DNA of 64,000 nucleotides, taken from positions 1,178,001-1,242,000 of the forward strand of contig JAHRBS010000004.1 in NCBI GenBank assembly GCA_024305745.1. Reading direction: 5' to 3'. The position numbers were made by a program, and so were the translations under genes. Of the stretch, positions 1 through 9,744 are shown piece after piece; within the stretch, counting starts at the first letter, position 1; the number at the start of each line of letters is the position of its first letter. Below the pieces are notes generated by a model, which was not told the origin of the DNA, did not search any database, and saw nothing but the letters and a program-made list of their open reading frames with translations. The DNA comes from Polyporus tsugae (taxonomy: Eukaryota; Basidiomycota; Agaricomycetes; Polyporales; Polyporaceae).

Positions 1-1469
1 GCGCGATGCGCTCCTCTCAGACTGGCTCTACGCTTCAACCGGCCGTACTCCTCCTCTTCCTCCTCGATGTATCGCCGGCGTCCGTACGTGGCGTACTTGT
101 TTTCACGGCTAGGGTGGTGGTGGAGATGCTCGTCGCCGTCGCCATCGCGGGGATAGGGCAGGCCGATCGGCGACTCGCGGAACATGCTTGCGGGCACGGT
201 CGTGTGGCGCGGCTGCCTCCTGCTCGCGCCGGTGCTCGCGCAGAACGGCGCCCTCGACGGGCGGCGGGGCTCGCCGGACTTGGGGAGGTACGCCCTGCTA
301 GCGCGGCTCGAGACGATGCTGCGCCCGTCGTCGGATCGCGCCACGTACGTCTCCTCGTCCGCATCGGGAGGAGGGGGATGGGGATGGGGATGGGGTTGTA
401 CCTCGTGTCGCGAGACGTCGCGCCGCCACGCGCGCGTCCTGCTCATGCTCCCGCTGACCGACCGGACGGATGCGTGTCCGTGTCCGAGTAGGGACCCTGC
501 CGCGGAGCGGGGTGCAGCTGTGGGCCCGTTCCCCAGCGTGACGAAGCCCAGTCCCAATTCCACGGGGTCGAGAGTGGAGGGATGGGAGATGGCCTGGCTC
601 TGGCGGGCTTCGAGGGCCTCTCGCTCGCGGAGGCGTTCGGCGCGGAGCTTGCGCCGCTGGTGGATGGCCAGCCCGCCGGCGGCGACGAGGATGGTCGAGA
701 CGAGGGAGAGGGGAACGGCGTACGCCGCGGTCGGGGTGGGGACGCGGGAGTCTTCAAGAGAAAGTGCTGATTGGGAGGGAGTGGACGGTCGGGCGCCGAA
801 CGCGGGGGCGGATGTTGAGGACTGAAGGGGGCCTGGCTGATCGGAAAGTGACGCAGAGGGATCGGCAGGCGAGGGCTCGGGAACGGCCATGGCTTCACCC
901 TCCAAGCCTGCTGGTTCCGCGTCTGCATCTACCGATGCTTGTACGACGGGCGGGATGAGACGTGTGAGGATAACCGGAACCACACTTGAAAACTCACGCA
1001 GGTAGGAAAAGGCAGGCGAAGCAGACGTCTTGCCCGAGTCATCCTTCATCTCCAAGTAGCATTGCGACGGAATGGTCACATTGGGCAACACCCTGCGTCG
1101 ATCAACGCGTGTCTCTGTAAACGTTGGTGCATTGATGGAAATATACTGGGCTTACATATGAATAACATATGACCCGTCCGCCTGCGACTGCTGGATAGTC
1201 GGCCGGACAGCTGCCCCACAGGATCGTGCAGAACCTTCGCTACCCCTCCTCACCACACCCACACCGCCGTTCACCATGCAGAGCCGGAACGACGGCGACC
1301 GAACCGGCTCCTCCGCATCCCACTGTCCGACGATGGTGTCTCCGGATCCATACGCGTCGCCGCGAAGAGGACTGATCCAAGTGACGTTTGCCCCTGCCAC
1401 CAACTCCGCCAGCCAAACGAAGGATAAGCAGCCGGAAAGGAAAATCACCCAGGATGTGTCGCAGAGCAT
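1..1469 (-). CDS. Secreted single-pass membrane protein, Kre9/Knh-like N-terminal domain (3' end beyond window)
   Basis: Start ATG at 1469 gives a short hydrophobic signal peptide (about residues 1-26, FLSGCLSFVWLAELVAGA) followed by an extracellular domain beginning NVTWISPLRGDAYGSGDTI, the W-P-G-D layout typical of fungal Kre9/Knh-like wall proteins. Likely exons are 998-1092 and 1156-1469, joined in frame through VIHMVLPNVT, with a third exon from 928 downwards. A Ser/Pro-rich stalk precedes one transmembrane helix (AAYAVPLSLVSTILVAAGGL) and a basic stop-transfer segment (HQRRKLRAERLRERE). The cytosolic tail becomes ambiguous near 440: the frame carrying the helix stays open to a stop near 300, while another frame reads DADEETYVARSDDG and stays open to the window edge, so an intron or frame change lies around 400-450. 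Role unknown. The signal peptide and helix are clear; the family name is inference. Confidence 0.7.
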
Positions 1470-1713
1470 GTAGGGAGGACCGCCGGGGCCGACAAGAAAG
1501 GACAGGAAAGCGAGGCCAGCCCGGTATGAGCCAAAGTACAGCGCGGGGGATGGAAGCGATGGTGAGGATATGACGGGAAAGGACGTATTACGCAATTGGA
1601 GGCTGGCAGTGACCCTCTTTGTGTGGGGCGATCGTGAATGTGCAGGATGCGAAACGGCCCAACTAAGCAGCATAACGACCAGTTGGGGAACGGGCTGGTT
1701 GGTGTTCGGAGCG

Positions 1714-2157
1714 TTACGCCGGAGTAGATGCCATTGAGTCAACCTCCATCTTCATGTTCACTTGAGCCGAGGATATGCGACCGACTCTGTCTGCGAAGTC
1801 GGCCAGCTGCTGCCTGTGTGCTCGGTCACGACGAGGAGAAGAGAGAATCCATGCACCACGAACCTCTTGCGTTGCTTGAGCTTCTCCAGCATCTCGATCA
1901 CCTCGTCCTGCTCTTCCACGGAATGATCTCCACCAGGTAGCGAAGTGGCGTACCCGTTAGCCTCCTTCAAAGCATCTTTAAGGTCCTTGGTCTGGTTTGT
2001 AATAGATGAGTGACCATCTGTGGTGCGCGGACAGGATTTCTCCTACAGAGCGAACGAGAGCTTGTCTTGCTTGAGGTGTTAATGAGCCTTGATCTTGAGT
2101 GGCTAATTCGACGACGTTTGCGAGTTTCAGCGTGAGGGATTCGAATAGAGAAGTCAT
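1714..2157 (-). CDS. Small coiled-coil protein, possibly Mediator Med9-like
   Basis: Three exons reconstruct a protein of about 113 residues: MTSLFESLTLKLANVVELA, then an intron opening GTAGGA, then TKDLKDALKEANGYATSLPGG with an acidic helix HSVEEQDEVIEMLEKLKQRK, then a 50-nt intron (GTTCGT...CACAG) and a last exon ending MKMEVDSMASTPA. The central part is strongly helical and leucine-spaced. The LPGG-x-H/D-x-x-x-EEQDEVI block followed by EMLEKLK is reminiscent of small Mediator subunits of the Med9 type, but I cannot confirm the family by eye. It sits between the membrane protein gene and the cullin-like gene, all on the minus strand. The gene is well supported by matching splice signals and frame continuity; its function is a guess. 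Confidence 0.6.
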
Positions 2158-2389
2158 TGTTTGAGCAATTGTAAAGAAATGGAAATGAGGATCAAAAGAG
2201 CAGTTGTCGAGTGCGCAGGAGCACGAGTGCTGTCAACTCGGGCTGGTGGTGGTCACAGTCGACTCCGAGCCTCGAGGACAAAGAGGCGCCCTTAAATGGA
2301 ACCGGTCCGAACATCCCGGTGACCAACCCCTACTGTAGATCGAGACAACGGTACCTCCATATTGTATCCAGATCTATGTCGCGCGACTT

Positions 2390-2835
2390 TCATATGGCAC
2401 CGCGTCTCGGAACCCATTCAACGCTTGACGTCACCGTGCCAGACAGTGGGACGGTTTTGTCCCGTTGTGTGCCAAGTTGCAGCATTGATAATGCTGAAGC
2501 TCGGCGAGTGGTCTTCTCCGCGCGCGTCATGGCTTGATTTGTCGCTGTCATTGCCAGTGGGTCCATGGAGGATCCGGCAGCTGGGTATGGTGCCATCATC
2601 AGCCTGGTCCATGGGCCTGATGACAGTTGAACGGATGAGAGGTCCTCGGTCGCTCCGATGCTTTCAAAGCTCTTATCTAGCTACGGTATCCACCTCCAAA
2701 CAACAGAAAGGTAGCATGGTCATACCGAGCAGCTTGAAGAGGTAACAGGGCGATAACATGGGAATACGGCGCATGTTGCATGATCAGGAAGAATCCAAAG
2801 ATAACCACCAATTGAGACACGGGAGTCGAGAACAT
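2390..2835 (-). CDS. Possible small membrane protein (uncertain gene)
   Basis: Reading from ATG 2835 gives MFSTPVSQLVVIFGFFLIM with one hydrophobic helix, then a GTATGA donor near 2753 and an acceptor near 2601 (CCATGGACCAG) that joins in frame to LMMAPYPAAGSSMDP and runs to a stop at 2390, about 95 residues. Against it: the start lies only 33 bp downstream of the stop codon of the cullin-like gene on the same strand, which is very tight for a separate fungal transcription unit, and no family is recognised. The stretch may instead be 3' untranslated sequence of that gene or an extra spliced 3' exon. Confidence 0.3.
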
Positions 2836-2867
2836 GAGAGTGCGATTCTCCTTCGGCAATGCCAACC

Positions 2868-3935
2868 TCAACGGTCTTCGGGAGGCAAGAACTTGTCCAA
2901 CTTCTTGCGCAGCGGGTGGTCCACCTTGATGCCCACTGTGCGCAATGCAATGGCCAGTTCCCCCGCCAACCGTCGTCTCTCCTCTTCATCCCCACCTTTC
3001 GACTCCAGGAGATCCTTCACCGCTCGCGCCAGCCTCCCCCGCGGCATCGGCGGTTTGTCTCCATTCGCAGGCGGTCGCTTCTTCTTCCCCCCTTTCCCTT
3101 TCATCTTCGGCACAGCGAGCAGCGGGTCCACCACCTCCGTCCTGAACCGCCGGTACGCCGCCGCTGCCAGCGGCACGACGCGGTCTGGCGGGCTCGCCGC
3201 CTCCGCGTACGCCTCGATCTGTGCGACGCGCGCCGGCGGATCGCCCTCGCAGAACCCCCACTTCTTCAGCTCCTCCGTGCGCCGCTCACGGAGGCGCTTC
3301 TGCACCTTCTCCCGCGTGTCGTCCCCGCGGATCGTCTTCGCGACCGCATCCAGCACATCCGCCAGCCGCAGCCAGCCCCGGTCCTCGTCCACCGCGCGCT
3401 TCACGTAGTGCCGGTTCACGTAGTTGAGCAGCCGGCTGACCGACTGCGCGCCCGCAGAGTAGCGGTTGAAGCACGGCACGAGGTAGTGGATGAGCGTCGA
3501 GTCGTCGGCGGGGGCGCCGAGGAAGATCTCGCGCGCAACATCGGTGTAGTAGCGGTCGAGCTGTTCGTAGAGGTCTGTGCCGCTCGCCTTCCCCTTCTCG
3601 CTCTGTGTGGATGCGGAGAAGCGGGAGAAGCTAGAGAGACCGGGGGCGGGGGACGCCTCAGAGTGTGTGGTGAAGTAGTTGTAGACAGCGGTGTGCACTC
3701 CCATGTGGTAGCTGACGTCGATCGCGGGAGCCTTGTAGGGGTTATTGGTCGGGGTGCGGACAATGTGGTCCAGAGCGGGCTCCAGATATCCCCACAGCGA
3801 GTGCAGAGATGCGGCGGGGTTCGCGCTGCCTGTCGAGGGGTTCGGGAGCGGAGGAGGACCAGCGCAAACAGGATCGGCCTTGGCCTGCCCGTTGACAGGC
3901 GCGGTGGCCTTGTCTTCTGCGCTCTGCGCTGGCAT
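2868..3935 (-). CDS. Cullin N-terminal-repeat-only protein (CUL1/Cdc53-like, no C-terminal domain)
   Basis: An intronless frame from ATG 3935 (MPAQSAEDK) encodes about 355 residues; an in-frame ATG at 4049 is a less likely start. The N-terminal half matches the first cullin repeat of Cdc53/CUL1: LWGYLEPALDHI, then VHTAVYNYFTTHSE (the helix that contacts Skp1 in CUL1), GTDLYEQLDRYYTDVAREIF, and VSRLLNYVNRHYVKRAVDED. After this the protein becomes Lys/Arg-rich (MKGKGGKKKRPPANGDK) and ends LRKKLDKFLPPEDR. The second and third cullin repeats, the Rbx1-binding cullin-homology domain and the neddylation site are all missing, and nothing resembling them lies downstream. Full cullins are about 750-800 residues. 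Known for the family: the N-terminal repeat binds the Skp1/F-box adaptor and the C-terminal domain recruits the RING subunit. Inference: this protein could bind Skp1 without supporting ubiquitin transfer. Confidence 0.75.
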   Translation of the reverse strand: MPAQSAEDKATAPVNGQAKADPVCAGPPPLPNPSTGSANPAASLHSLWGYLEPALDHIVRTPTNNPYKAPAIDVSYHMGVHTAVYNYFTTHSEASPAPGLSSFSRFSASTQSEKGKASGTDLYEQLDRYYTDVAREIFLGAPADDSTLIHYLVPCFNRYSAGAQSVSRLLNYVNRHYVKRAVDEDRGWLRLADVLDAVAKTIRGDDTREKVQKRLRERRTEELKKWGFCEGDPPARVAQIEAYAEAASPPDRVVPLAAAAYRRFRTEVVDPLLAVPKMKGKGGKKKRPPANGDKPPMPRGRLARAVKDLLESKGGDEEERRRLAGELAIALRTVGIKVDHPLRKKLDKFLPPEDR

Positions 3936-4150
3936 CAGAGCAGGGCGAGCGAGATAGCTAGCTGGCGAGGCGGTGGGAGCAAAGCGGGAGAGTGAGAGTC
4001 GAAACAAGGACGAGGAGGGAGTCGGGGGTAAAAGTATGCGCGCGTCCATCAAACTTCCACAGGTCCCTCTCCAGTCACCGAGCGGCAATTCCTTGTATTC
4101 CTTTCCCTTTCCCCGCTTCCACCACCGCCTCTTTCTCTTGCATGCGCGCC

Positions 4151-5094
4151 ATGGACTCCGACTCTGAAGACGACTCCGATTACGTCCCGCCAGTCGACAA
4201 TGGCAAGCATCTCCCTTTCCCGAGCCTCCGCATCACTCATTGTGTGTATCCGCAGTAAACGACAACGGCTCGGACGCAGACGCACCCGCGCCGAAACGCG
4301 CTCGCACCGACGCCGCGCCGGAGGCGACCACAGAGGACACAGCCCATACGAAGTGCGTCCGCGCCCTTCCCTGTCCCTACATAACAGCCCCCCTGAGTTT
4401 CCCAGATCAGAACCGGCGACGAAGTGTATGCCGCCTTCAAAGCGTCCTTGAGCGCCCCCCGCGCCCCGCCTCCGCCGCAGGGCCCCGTCCCCCCGGTCAT
4501 GGTCAAGGTCGTCAAACGCTATAGGTTCGCAGGGGAGGAGACTACGTGCGTGCTTCCTTTCCATTCACTCGTTGCCAACCTGCCATTGTGTCCAAACGTG
4601 ATTCCGCGCCGTTACTGCGGATTCTCATACGACCCATATCTAGAGAGGTAGTCGACGTTCCCGCAGATTCAGACGAAGCCAAAAAGTGGCCGCGCTGGAC
4701 ACCCGAGGCCGCGGCGGACAGCGGCGACGTGCCTGGCTCGTCTAAAGGTGCTTCGGAGGCGGAGCCCAGTGGCACAGCTCCCTCTGGTTCCTCCGCGACG
4801 CATGCGAGTACCCCAGCGAAGACCCCCGGTAGGCGACCAGGTCCCCGGAAGAGCAAGAGCAAGCTCTCAGACGTTCCCACAAAGAAGGAGCCTGTGAAGA
4901 AGCTCACTACGCTAGACAAGTCCGCCATGGACTGGCGTTCGCACGTCCAAGGCGAAGCGTCTGCCGAGATGAAAGACGAATTGGACGCCAACAGGCGCGG
5001 GGGTGGATACCTCGAGAAAGTCGAGTTCCTGCAGCGCGTCGAAGCGCGGAAGGAGGACGTACTCGAGGCAAGCAAAGGGAAACGCAAGAGATGA
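4151..5094 (+). CDS. SWC5: SWR1-complex protein 5 (BCNT/CFDP1 family)
   Basis: Four exons (4151-4202, 4256-4352, 4411-4545, 4644-5094) give a protein of about 244 residues. The acidic N-terminus MDSDSEDDSDYVPPVDN is typical of Swc5. The middle reads VKRYRFAGEETTEVVDVPADSDEAKKWPRW. The C-terminal BCNT domain shows the family signature: MDWRSHV, then ELDANRRGGGYLEKVEFLQRV and a basic end. Swc5 is a nuclear subunit of the SWR1 remodeller, needed for exchange of H2A for H2A.Z. The first intron begins GCAAGC rather than GT (exon AATG, intron 4203-4255); no GT donor keeps the frame, so it is a GC-AG intron. The gene is convergent with the BTB gene at 5286 across a spacer of about 190 bp. Confidence 0.9.
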
Positions 5095-5285
5095 TCATCT
5101 TGAACGATACTTTTGGATACCTCTGGTACCCACCTGGCTAATATGCGTGGGTTAGTATGTGCGACGATGCGGCGTATAGGATTATGTACAATAGAACACG
5201 TAAAGACTACTATGTGGGGGAGACTACAGATACAGGATACAGTATTACGAAAGCCACCGATACAGACATATATTTCGTGAGAAGC

Positions 5286-8200
5286 TCAGACGACTCCCAA
5301 GACAACCGTGGCCCTCAAGCTAACCTCCCTCGCGGCCGGTAACGCCACAGGCGCAGGCTGGCCGTCCGCGTCGACCTCGAAGTACTCCTCCGTCCTCAGC
5401 GAGCTCGACTTCCAGCCCCAGCTCTGGCTCACCGAGAACACGTCCGGCGCACTCGTGAATCGCGTCAGGCTCGCGCCCGTCGCGCTCGCACACGCGATTG
5501 TGAAGTACGCGCTGACCGCAGGACGCGGGTCGCGGTACGGCTGCGGCGGGGCCACCGGGGGCGCCGTGGCCGGCAGAGAGATGGGCGACGCGACGTGCGT
5601 GGACCCGATGCTGCTCGAGGACGCGTGGAGGGTCTTCGACGAGCGGGAGAAGGCGGACGCAGCGGGAAGCGTGGTGGACAGGGGCGATCCCGGAGCTGTG
5701 GTGGGGGTGCTTGGGGTAGACGCAACGGTCCGTCCGAGAGGTGGATGTGGGATAGACATGGTAGACCCATTGTGCGAATGTGCGCTCACGGCAGAGGGAG
5801 GGCGCGGGATGGAGGCAGATGAGGTGGCCCGAGTGAGGTGAGCCCTATGTGCTGGGGGTGGGGGCAGCATGCCACCGGTTGGGGCAGAAGACGGAGGTAT
5901 CGGGTCGAGCGTGGACTGGCGGTGGAGGTATATCCCAAGCTGAACGCCTTTCTTGCGCACGACCTGGACGTAGACGTTGTACAGACTCCCGGCGTACCAA
6001 ATGGTATGGGAGTGGAGGCGACTCTTCTCTTTGAGTGCGTCGACGTCCCAGAACTCCACTGCGAACCGGTAGGGTGGATGCGCCGTCCACTTCGCCTCAG
6101 GATCCGCCGGCGAGGATGAGGATGCGAATGCAGAAGCCGGGCGCCGGGCTTGCTCGAGCCCGAAGAAGTTGGCCTCTTCAGCCAAGGGGCCATTCCTCTT
6201 TCCATTCCCATTTCCGAGCTGCGGATCGAAGAGTTGGTCCATTGAGGCGCCTTCAAGACCTGTGCTATCTCCCAGACGAAGAGAAGAGTCGCCTGGGATG
6301 GGGTGGAAAGCTTTGTCCCGGTCTTCCGGATGCGATGCAAGTCTCTCGATGTCAGCCGTCGCGACGCCGATACCCAGCTCCTTGATAGTATTTGTTGGCG
6401 CGAGCGAGGGCGATGCGGACCCTGGAGGCCGGTAGGTGATCTTGTGGTACAACGTCGACTGGTTCCACAGAGAGGCCTGCAGAGTTGCAAGGGGGACGAA
6501 TGGCTTGCCAGTCGAAGGTGAGACGTCCGTCGAGATCGCCATTAGGTCGTCCAAGTGCTATATAACCCCGCATGTCAGCAAGATCCGTCAGTGTAAGTCG
6601 CAACGCCGCACACACCATGTTGGCGTAGTAAATACCCTCTGTGAACAGTCGTTCAAACTCAAGTTCCTCCACAGATCCGGGCCCTCCTGCGCCTTCGGCA
6701 GCTCTGGCCGCCCTCCTCATCTCCGCCACATTCTTGGCCATCTCATACCTCTCTTTCTCACCTCTCACGAATAGCGCATCCGACGAGAGGATCCCACGAA
6801 CCCAACGAGCGCTCAGTCCTCCTCTCCGCCATATGACTGGTGCAACTGGCTTGTTAGAGGACCCGCCAGCCTTCCCCACGACTCTAGAGCCAGCCATCTC
6901 TGGCGGGGCGGAGCCTGGTCGATCACCTGCCCACTGGACGTGCGGTGCAGGGGACCACACCAAGTCCTTCCCCGGTTGCTCGGACTCGGACGCGATCGCC
7001 TGTTCCTCGTAGCGGAGGATGTCGATACCCCAACGAGTGAGCCAGCACGCCGCTGCCTCCCCGACCTTGTCCGAGACTGCACCGTAGTAGTAGCAGGGTT
7101 CTGTATGCAGGGCGCTGTGCTTCTGGTGGGACTTGCCCTTCCGAGATCCTCCACAATCCTCGGAATCCGTATCCGATTCCGGGTCCGAATGCGGACGACC
7201 ACAGCGGTACGAGTGTTTGGAGGCGTCCCTCTTGACGCTACTAGAGCAGCCGGAGGTGTGCTTTCCCAGCTCGCTGTTTTGAAGACCTTGAGGAACGTGG
7301 ATGGATTCGCAAGAGAGGTCCTCTTCCTTGATGACCTCCGCAACCTCCTCCAGGCCAGCCGCAGCTTCAAATTCGTGGTCGATACCCCTCTCATCAATTC
7401 CGGGATCCCCGGGCGGCCCGATTCCTTGCCCGATTGCAAAGTTGAGATATCGCACGGCAGTGTGAGGACCGACAGTGCGAACGATAGCAGAGAGCGCCTG
7501 AGATGCGACAGATGGTATAGAGAGAAACACAGCAGTGGCGAGGAGCGAGAGGAGGAAGCGAGGATTAGCGGGATGATGACCAGCAGGTAAAGTTGGGGAC
7601 GAAGATATGTCGAGACTAGGTGGGAGAAGGCTGGCAGCTTGGCTTGACGACGATTCGTCGGACCTGGTGGAGGCGAATGCAGGAGTGAGGGGATGGGAGG
7701 CGGTGGGTATCATAGAAGGGGATATCCAAAGCGGCGGGCCGCCGCCGTACAGTCGTGCAATACATACTCTGTTTCCGGGCAAGAGTGGTCAGGGAATCGC
7801 TGAATAAACCGAGGATTATGCGGGACGCACTCAAACGCTAGACCAGAGGAAGTCAGCAACAGCTTGGTACATGTACATAAAACCAAAGAAGAAGGCTTAG
7901 GCAAGCTCTCTTGGCGACGCTGAAGTGAAGGTCTAATTCTAACAACACACTTCTTCTATCGTAGGTTCTCGCTAAGTAGTGAACGGGGTGGAGGCGGCCA
8001 ACTGGGGACACTACACGACGCTAACAACCCAAGTCTTGTACTCACCTGCTCGTGTGATATTAGGATCATCAAAAACGATGTCAATACAGTCCGGGTCCAT
8101 CCGGTATCTCGACGACTTCGACTCGCTGAAGCCTGAGGTGAATAGCGACTGGAAGAATCCCTACGTTCCAAGTCTGAGACCGTCATCATGTAGGGGTTGT

Positions 8201-8376
8201 TCAGGCGGACATACCGCTTGGATAAGAATGACCCTGTGCAGCTTGTAAACGGCGTGCCAGGAACCGGATATTCGGAGCGCTACATCCGCCGTCTTGCGCT
8301 GGAGAAAGGACGCATAGAGGTGGGACTGTAGGTCATTTGGGGATGGACGAGTAGGACTGGTCGGGGCGGGTGTCAT
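5286..8376 (-). CDS. Large BTB/POZ-domain protein (germ cell-less-like)
   Basis: Five exons: 8216-8376, 8046-8160, a 7-nt micro-exon 7831-7837, 6616-7768 and 5286-6557, about 900 residues in all. After a short Pro/Ser leader (MTPAPTSPTRPSPNDLQ) the BTB fold reads LYASFLQRKTADVALRI, AVYKLHRVILIQAGFFQSLF, then DCIDIVFDDPNITRAAFEVC and IARLYGGGPPLWI. A helical BACK-like region follows (LLATAVFLSIPSVASQALSAI), then an acidic/Ser stretch, a central segment (VKRD...WGIDILRYEEQ), and a beta-rich C-terminal part with YRFAVEFWDVDALKEKSRLH and SLYNVYVQVVRKKGVQLGIY. An in-frame ATG at 8484 would add 36 residues. BTB proteins of this type often act as CUL3 adaptors or nuclear scaffolds; no substrate can be inferred. 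It is divergent from Trs31 across about 470 bp. Confidence 0.8.
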
Positions 8377-8844
8377 GACATGAGAGTGGAGAGACAGAAG
8401 AGAGGCCTGGGGAAGCGGGTGGTGGGAAGGATGAGAAAGGGAGTATGGGCGAGAGTCGAGGGAGAATGCTGATATATCGCACATTTGTATTGTCAGAAGA
8501 TTAAGCTAGGGTAAGAGGGAGGCTTGGCAAGACTGTTTTGGTAGCGCGTCGTGGCCCAAGCACAGACAGACGTCGACGTCCAGCACACCTTTTTATGATC
8601 CCAGGGACGTCCAGGCAGATGCAGACGTCCTCAGCGTGCAGGACGAGGGCTTGAGCCAAGTTGCACCGAGTCCAGGGTCGCCCCAGCGGCTCGGTCCAAA
8701 TCCAGAATCGGATCGGCGGGCGGTCCGGAGAGCGCCTCCACCCAGTCGCCATCGTCCGAGCTCAGTGACCTCGACAACGTCAACGACTCATTCATTGAAC
8801 ATTCCAACCCCACTAGTCTCCCCTGAGACGTGGACAGAGCAACC
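8377..8844. promoter_or_regulatory. Divergent promoter region between the BTB gene and TRS31
   Basis: This stretch of about 470 bp separates two divergently transcribed start codons. It contains GACGTC-type palindromes (two GACGTCC boxes near 8605-8630) and C/T-rich runs. Open frames on both strands here lack splice or family support and I regard them as leader sequence. No clear TATA box was seen. Confidence 0.4.
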
Positions 8845-9744
8845 ATGGCTTACCCACAACCACCACCCCGCTTCTCTGTGCTTTCGACGTCTTCACTCTC
8901 GTCCGCCGAACACCTCTCGCCTGGATCCTCATCTCGTTTCTCCCTGCCTTCTGCACCTTCAATCAACACGGCGGGTACCCCCAAGCCAGGAGGAGCGCGT
9001 CCAAATATATATGACAGGCCTTTGAACAAATCGCGTACAGCCGAAGTATCTTTGCCTGCCTTCGCGTTCCTCTTCTCGGAGGTGGTGCAGTATACCCAGA
9101 AGCGGGTTAATGGTATCAATGATCTCGAGCGCAGGTGCATCATACTATGTTGATTACAAGTGTTACAAAAATGTCTTTAACTTGGAGTCCACCTAATCAG
9201 ATTGAACACTCTCGGATACCGAATCGGCACCCGTGTCCTCGAACTCATGGCATGGCGGAACGAAGCTGCCTCGAAAACTCCAAAACGCGAGACCCGTTTT
9301 CTCCCCGCGCTCATGTCAATCCATACGCACGTATGGAGAGCAGTCTTCGGAAAGCCCGCCGATGCAATTGAGAAGAGTGTCGAGAATGCGGACGAATGTA
9401 CGTCTCTTTCTCACGTTCTCAGCAGCCTTCAGCCTACACTCACACTACCGTAGACATGATAATCGACAACGATCCACCCATTACACGAAACATTTCAGTC
9501 CCACGAGACATGAGCTCACTCAGTTGCTCCTCATTCACCGCTGGCATCGTGGAGGCCGTGCTAGACGGTCTAGGCTTCGTACGTTTCTGGATATTATATT
9601 CAGTGCCATCCAGACTCATTTCCCTTGTAGTCGGCGCGTGTTACGGCGCACAACACTCCGACAGATCAGTATCCGAATAGAACTACCGTTCTCATCAAAC
9701 TGGAGAAGTCCGTTCTCGAGCGTGAGGAGGCTTTGAAGACCTAG
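8845..9744 (+). CDS. TRS31: TRAPP complex subunit 5 (Trs31)
   Basis: Four exons (8845-9134, 9201-9397, 9454-9578, 9631-9744) join in frame into a protein of about 240 residues. After a Ser/Pro leader the family blocks appear in order: NIYDRPLNKSRTAEVSLPAF, AFLFSEVVQYTQKRV, LNTLGYRIGTRVLELMAWR, HVWRAVFGKPADAIEKS, DEYMIIDNDPPITRNISVP, SSFTAGIVEAVLDGLGF, and ARVTAHNTPTDQYPNRTTV with a C-terminal coiled end. Trs31/TRAPPC5 is one of the Bet3-fold subunits of the TRAPP tethering complexes, which act as exchange factors for Ypt1/Rab1 at the Golgi. All three introns have GT-AG ends and the expected phases. The extended unstructured N-terminus of about 55 residues is common in basidiomycete versions. 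Confidence 0.93.

Noticed and set aside
2677..2871. Upstream extension of the small membrane protein to 2871
   Set aside because: That start codon is TTG, not ATG, and would overlap the cullin-like stop codon; ATG 2835 is the first real start.
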